Shown: piece after piece, positions 61,819 through 64,000 of the stretch
Numbering within the stretch: the first letter of the stretch is position 1
Layout of the letters: each line of letters opens with the position of its first letter
NCBI RefSeq assembly: GCF_004522215.1
Contig: NZ_SDLR01000003.1
Span: forward strand, 744,001-808,000
DNA: 64,000 nt
Direction of reading: 5' to 3'
Source: Ammoniphilus sp. YIM 78166
GTDB taxonomy: Bacteria > Bacillota > Bacilli > Aneurinibacillales > RAOX-1
Position numbers and translations under genes: made by a program
The notes under the pieces: model-generated
The model's database searches: none
Seen by the model: the letters and a program-made list of their open reading frames with translations, nothing else
Told to the model about the DNA's origin: nothing

Positions 61819-62154
61819 TTATTGACGGAAAGTTGTAACAGGAAGCCCCTGCATCATTTGGTTAGTGGAATAATTGTTGTTCATGTTGCGAATGTCTTGC
61901 TCAAGATGGTTACACAGGTTCATCATATGCTGAAATTGCTGAAGAGCAGTCTCGTGACCTTGAAGTGCCGTTTGAATGGTCTGGACAGCCTGGCGCTCAC
62001 GCTGAGCCAATTGTTCGCACATCATCGCATTTTGTTGTTCTTGCTGAAGCATTTGCTGATACATCATATTAGATTGCTGGGTTTGACGAATAAGAGCTTG
62101 AACATGTTGACGAACTTCGTTAATTTCCTGAATTACATGCTGATTTAGTAACAT
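61819..62154 (-). CDS. Gln-rich coiled-coil protein, spore-coat-like
   Basis: 111 residues, 21 glutamines. MLLNQHVIQEINEVRQHVQALIRQTQQSNMMYQQMLQQEQQ opens a long helix; QTIQTALQGHETALQQFQHMMNLCNHLEQ continues it. This resembles small Gln-rich CotF-like or unassigned coat-associated proteins, but is not firmly in a named family. ATG behind GAGGGATTCC. Located next to the CAP lipoprotein gene. Confidence 0.6.
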   Translation of the reverse strand: MLLNQHVIQEINEVRQHVQALIRQTQQSNMMYQQMLQQEQQNAMMCEQLAQRERQAVQTIQTALQGHETALQQFQHMMNLCNHLEQDIRNMNNNYSTNQMMQGLPVTTFRQ

Positions 62155-62293
62155 GTGGAATCCCTCCTCTGGAATATAGAAAGATCTCTGGCGACTTCGC
62201 CTCCACTATTTTCAACTTAACCAGAACTTTTAATACCCTACATTTCGGTTACATTATAACTGGGTCCACGTTAAGGATGAGGAGGGTGAAAAC

Positions 62294-62437
62294 ATGAAGC
62301 GCAGAACAAATTCAAGAACTGGGCAGTTAGGCAGTGAGCAACAACAAAGACAAGCCATTCGGAGAGCACAGCAGCCCAATGTGTATGCACAGCAAGAAAT
62401 GGAACAAGCTCAACCTGTAATTGATGGAAAAGACTAA
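62294..62437 (+). CDS. 47-residue Gln-rich peptide, gamma-SASP-like
   Basis: ATG behind GAGGAGGG. KRRTNSRTGQLGSEQQQRQAI then RRAQQPNVYAQQEMEQAQP: repeats of Gln, Ala, Arg and Ser recall gamma-type small acid-soluble spore proteins, though net charge is basic at the start. Followed by an exact terminator. Too short for ORF callers, but the strong ribosome binding site and terminator support it. Confidence 0.6.
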   Translation: MKRRTNSRTGQLGSEQQQRQAIRRAQQPNVYAQQEMEQAQPVIDGKD

Positions 62438-62442
62438 TGAAA

Positions 62443-62467
62443 AAAACCGCCTTCATGGCGGTTCTTT
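62443..62467 (+). terminator. Terminator of the Gln-rich peptide gene
   Basis: AACCGCC pairs with GGCGGTT around TTCAT, followed by CTTT; A-run to the left also allows minus-strand use. Confidence 0.8.
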
Positions 62468-62471
62468 ACAT

Positions 62472-62861
62472 TTAGCCTACTTTCTTTCCAGGGAAGACTT
62501 TTCCGATATAGTTTCCGGATAACTCTACCTTGTACTTTCGGTTTGGCTGTACTTTTTCATATTCCTTTTTGTCAATCATGAAGGTTACATTTTGTTGGGC
62601 TGTAAAACTAGCTCCACGTGTAGTTTGATTGAAGGTAACTCTTGCTGTTACTTGATAGGTTTTCACTTTAGGGAATTTAAGATTCGGGCGAATTGGCTGC
62701 TTCACCATTTTCTTATGAAGAACAAAAATTTCACGGACCTCTTTATGTGCCCGATACATTTTTTCGAATTCTGCCTGACGCTTCTTCATTGATCGATAAA
62801 GTACAAAATAAATAATTCCTGTTACTGCGAGTATTATGATGGTATACATCCACCAAGCCAT
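62472..62861 (-). CDS. Membrane-anchored unknown protein
   Basis: 129 residues from the ATG at 62861 behind AAGGAGG. One N-terminal helix (WWMYTIIILAVTGIIYFVLY), a basic linker with KKRQAEFEKMYRAHKEVRE, then a beta-rich domain (VTARVTFNQTTRGASFTAQQNVTFMI, NRKYKVELSGNYIGKVFPG). No family recognised. The gap 62862-63145 upstream to the MaoC gene shows nothing else that I can support. Confidence 0.65.
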   Translation of the reverse strand: MAWWMYTIIILAVTGIIYFVLYRSMKKRQAEFEKMYRAHKEVREIFVLHKKMVKQPIRPNLKFPKVKTYQVTARVTFNQTTRGASFTAQQNVTFMIDKKEYEKVQPNRKYKVELSGNYIGKVFPGKKVG

Positions 62862-63145
62862 GGAAAAATCCTCCTTCAAGATAAATCAGACCTCGCCCGA
62901 GCGATGCCTACCGTTTATTATACATTATGGAGAAAGGAAAGCAACAGATTACTCTTCTCTCTACATCTTTATATTTACCCTAATTTTCAAAACTATAACC
63001 ATTTCATGGGGGTTCCCATCACATCTTGACCCTTCCTCGAAAGGCTACCCACTGGAGAATGTACATACGTACCGGAACATCGGTCTATCCATTGGCCGAT
63101 TGCACTTAACTATTCTTGATATATTTCCTACTAGGATGCGTAGAG

Positions 63146-63529
63146 TTAATCCTTTCTAACAGTAAACTTTGCCAGTAATTTAACCTCCCCTTCTGCATTC
63201 AGAGCACGTGCTTCACAAAGCCACATCGTATCCGTCTCTCCCTTAACCACCCCTTGAACCCTTATAGCTTCTCCGGGGCGAGTCATCGCCTTAAAACGAA
63301 CTCCATATTTAGCAAGACGATCAATGGAAATCCAGGTGCCAATCGCTTGACCAACAAATCCCATAATTAGCATACCGTGAGCAATAACATCCCCTAAACC
63401 TGCCTCCTGAGCAAAGGGAACAACCGTGTGAATAGGGTTAAAATCTCCGGAAGCACCTGCGTATTGGACTAACTGCGTGTGGGTTATAGGATTCTTGTGT
63501 AGTTCAGGAAATTCGAATCCAACAAACAT
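63146..63529 (-). CDS. MaoC-like hydratase subunit B (hot-dog fold)
   Basis: 127 residues. A hot-dog fold of the MaoC family: VQYAGASGDFNPIHTVVPFAQEAGLGDVIAHGMLIMGFVGQAIG includes the catalytic Asp-His of the hydratase motif. It follows the partner dehydratase by 14 bp and they presumably form a heterodimer like HadA/HadB. Acts on 3-hydroxyacyl thioesters. Confidence 0.85.
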   Translation of the reverse strand: MFVGFEFPELHKNPITHTQLVQYAGASGDFNPIHTVVPFAQEAGLGDVIAHGMLIMGFVGQAIGTWISIDRLAKYGVRFKAMTRPGEAIRVQGVVKGETDTMWLCEARALNAEGEVKLLAKFTVRKD

Positions 63530-63543
63530 CCAAGGTTCCCTCC

Positions 63544-63948
63544 TTATATAGGTCTTTCAATCAACGTCGACTTTCCATAAATCACAACTTCATCTTTTTC
63601 ATTTCGGAAGATGGATTCAATCACCACAAACTTCATGCCTGACTTCTGGTAAGCCTTGATGACTTTTGCATTCACCCGAAGCACATCTCCTGGTTTTACT
63701 TTTCCAAAATATTCATACTCCTGCTCCCCATGTAATACTCTCGGAAGATGGAGGTTGAGAGCTTCAATTAAAGTAAAGAAGTCCACTCCCCCCCACATTT
63801 CTACTGCTGTAGGGAAGGTCGGAGGAATCACATCCCCTGACAGATAGGCCGGATGTATATCGCCTATCGCTTTGGCAAATTCCTTAATTTTTCCTCTTTC
63901 AATGGTAAAAGTATAAGGTTCGAATTCAAAACCAACGAGTTCGTCCAT
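63544..63948 (-). CDS. FAS1-like dehydratase subunit A (MaoC N-terminal type)
   Basis: 134 residues. Hot-dog fold of the FAS1-like dehydratase family (PF13452-type): FEFEPYTFTIERGKIKEFAKAIGD, PPTFPTAVEMWGG, VLHGEQEYEYFGKVKPGDVL. HadA-type partner that lacks the catalytic pair, matched with the downstream MaoC gene. Together they would hydrate enoyl thioesters. The 50 bp upstream at the window edge hold a GAGGAGTTTTAGA-type leader. Confidence 0.85.
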   Translation of the reverse strand: MDELVGFEFEPYTFTIERGKIKEFAKAIGDIHPAYLSGDVIPPTFPTAVEMWGGVDFFTLIEALNLHLPRVLHGEQEYEYFGKVKPGDVLRVNAKVIKAYQKSGMKFVVIESIFRNEKDEVVIYGKSTLIERPI

Positions 63949-64000
63949 CTAAAACTCCTCCCTTTCATCGTTTCCCTTAGATTATATTCCTCCTCCTTCT

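Noticed and set aside
62836..63159. 107-residue plus-strand frame
   Set aside because: No ribosome binding site, overlaps the start of the membrane-anchored gene and the end of the MaoC gene, and has no coding-like composition.

Overview
The window looks like the chromosome of an aerobic, spore-forming Firmicute of the order Bacillales. Support comes from AGGAGG-type ribosome binding sites with frequent TTG and GTG starts, a YjcZ-type sporulation peptide, a SpoIID/LytB protein, LexA (DinR)-type and CodY-like boxes, DUF1450 and YmaF proteins, an S-layer-homology protein, a cytochrome bd oxidase and a B12-riboswitch cobamide salvage pair. A genus cannot be fixed from sequence reading alone. I saw no rRNA, tRNA, insertion sequence, prophage or CRISPR array.

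Layout. 1-3.2 kb: a permease cut by the window edge and a decayed GGDEF/EAL gene. 3.5-10.8 kb: a reductive pyrimidine-degradation locus (NCS1 permease, beta-ureidopropionase-type amidohydrolase, dihydropyrimidinase, PreA and PreT), with a putative ADP-ribosyltransferase-fold gene inserted between permease and enzymes. 10.9-12.2 kb: two divergently read DNA-binding candidates and a small HTH gene. 12.3-13.9 kb: a LexA-controlled pair, a UvrX-like Y-family polymerase and a small WYL-like protein. 14-32 kb: housekeeping and accessory genes (5'-nucleotidase, PpnP, gamma-carbonic anhydrase fold, U32 protein, HpaB, ABC-F, YihY, YitT, CheV, a second Y-family polymerase, a molybdopterin oxidoreductase and a LysE exporter). 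33-40 kb: FabH, HU, a Nudix enzyme, cydAB and an ABC-2 exporter. 41.7-46.4 kb: a sigma-54-controlled hydroxybutyrate-type catabolic cluster. 46.4-58 kb: an SLH-cyclophilin, a two-heme cytochrome next to an alcohol dehydrogenase remnant, a cupin/LysR pair, a compact HyuA-like protein with a class II aldolase, and an M29 aminopeptidase. 58-64 kb: DUF421, CblS/CblT under a cobalamin riboswitch, a CAP lipoprotein, small spore-like proteins and two MaoC-type hydratases.

How genes work together. PreT passes electrons from NAD(P)H to PreA, which reduces uracil or thymine; HydA opens the ring and the nitrilase-family enzyme releases a beta-amino acid, CO2 and ammonia. The permease promoter and the divergent preT promoter carry inverted repeats that share a TATCAAT/ATTGATA half-site, so one regulator may control uptake and breakdown. 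CblT imports alpha-ribazole and CblS phosphorylates it, under B12 control. The enhancer-binding protein at 44.9 kb probably drives gntP-bdhA from a clear -24/-12 promoter.

Most unusual points: the ADP-ribosyltransferase-like gene behind a CodY-like box; the LexA-boxed WYL-like/UvrX pair; a regularly spaced CGTGAGCA array; a promoter-to-terminator unit with only tiny ORFs; and two neighbouring transcription units in which an AGG-TAG stop is followed by an in-frame open stretch ending just before or at a terminator. At least three loci show gene decay (GGDEF/EAL, alcohol dehydrogenase, a coiled-coil peptide).
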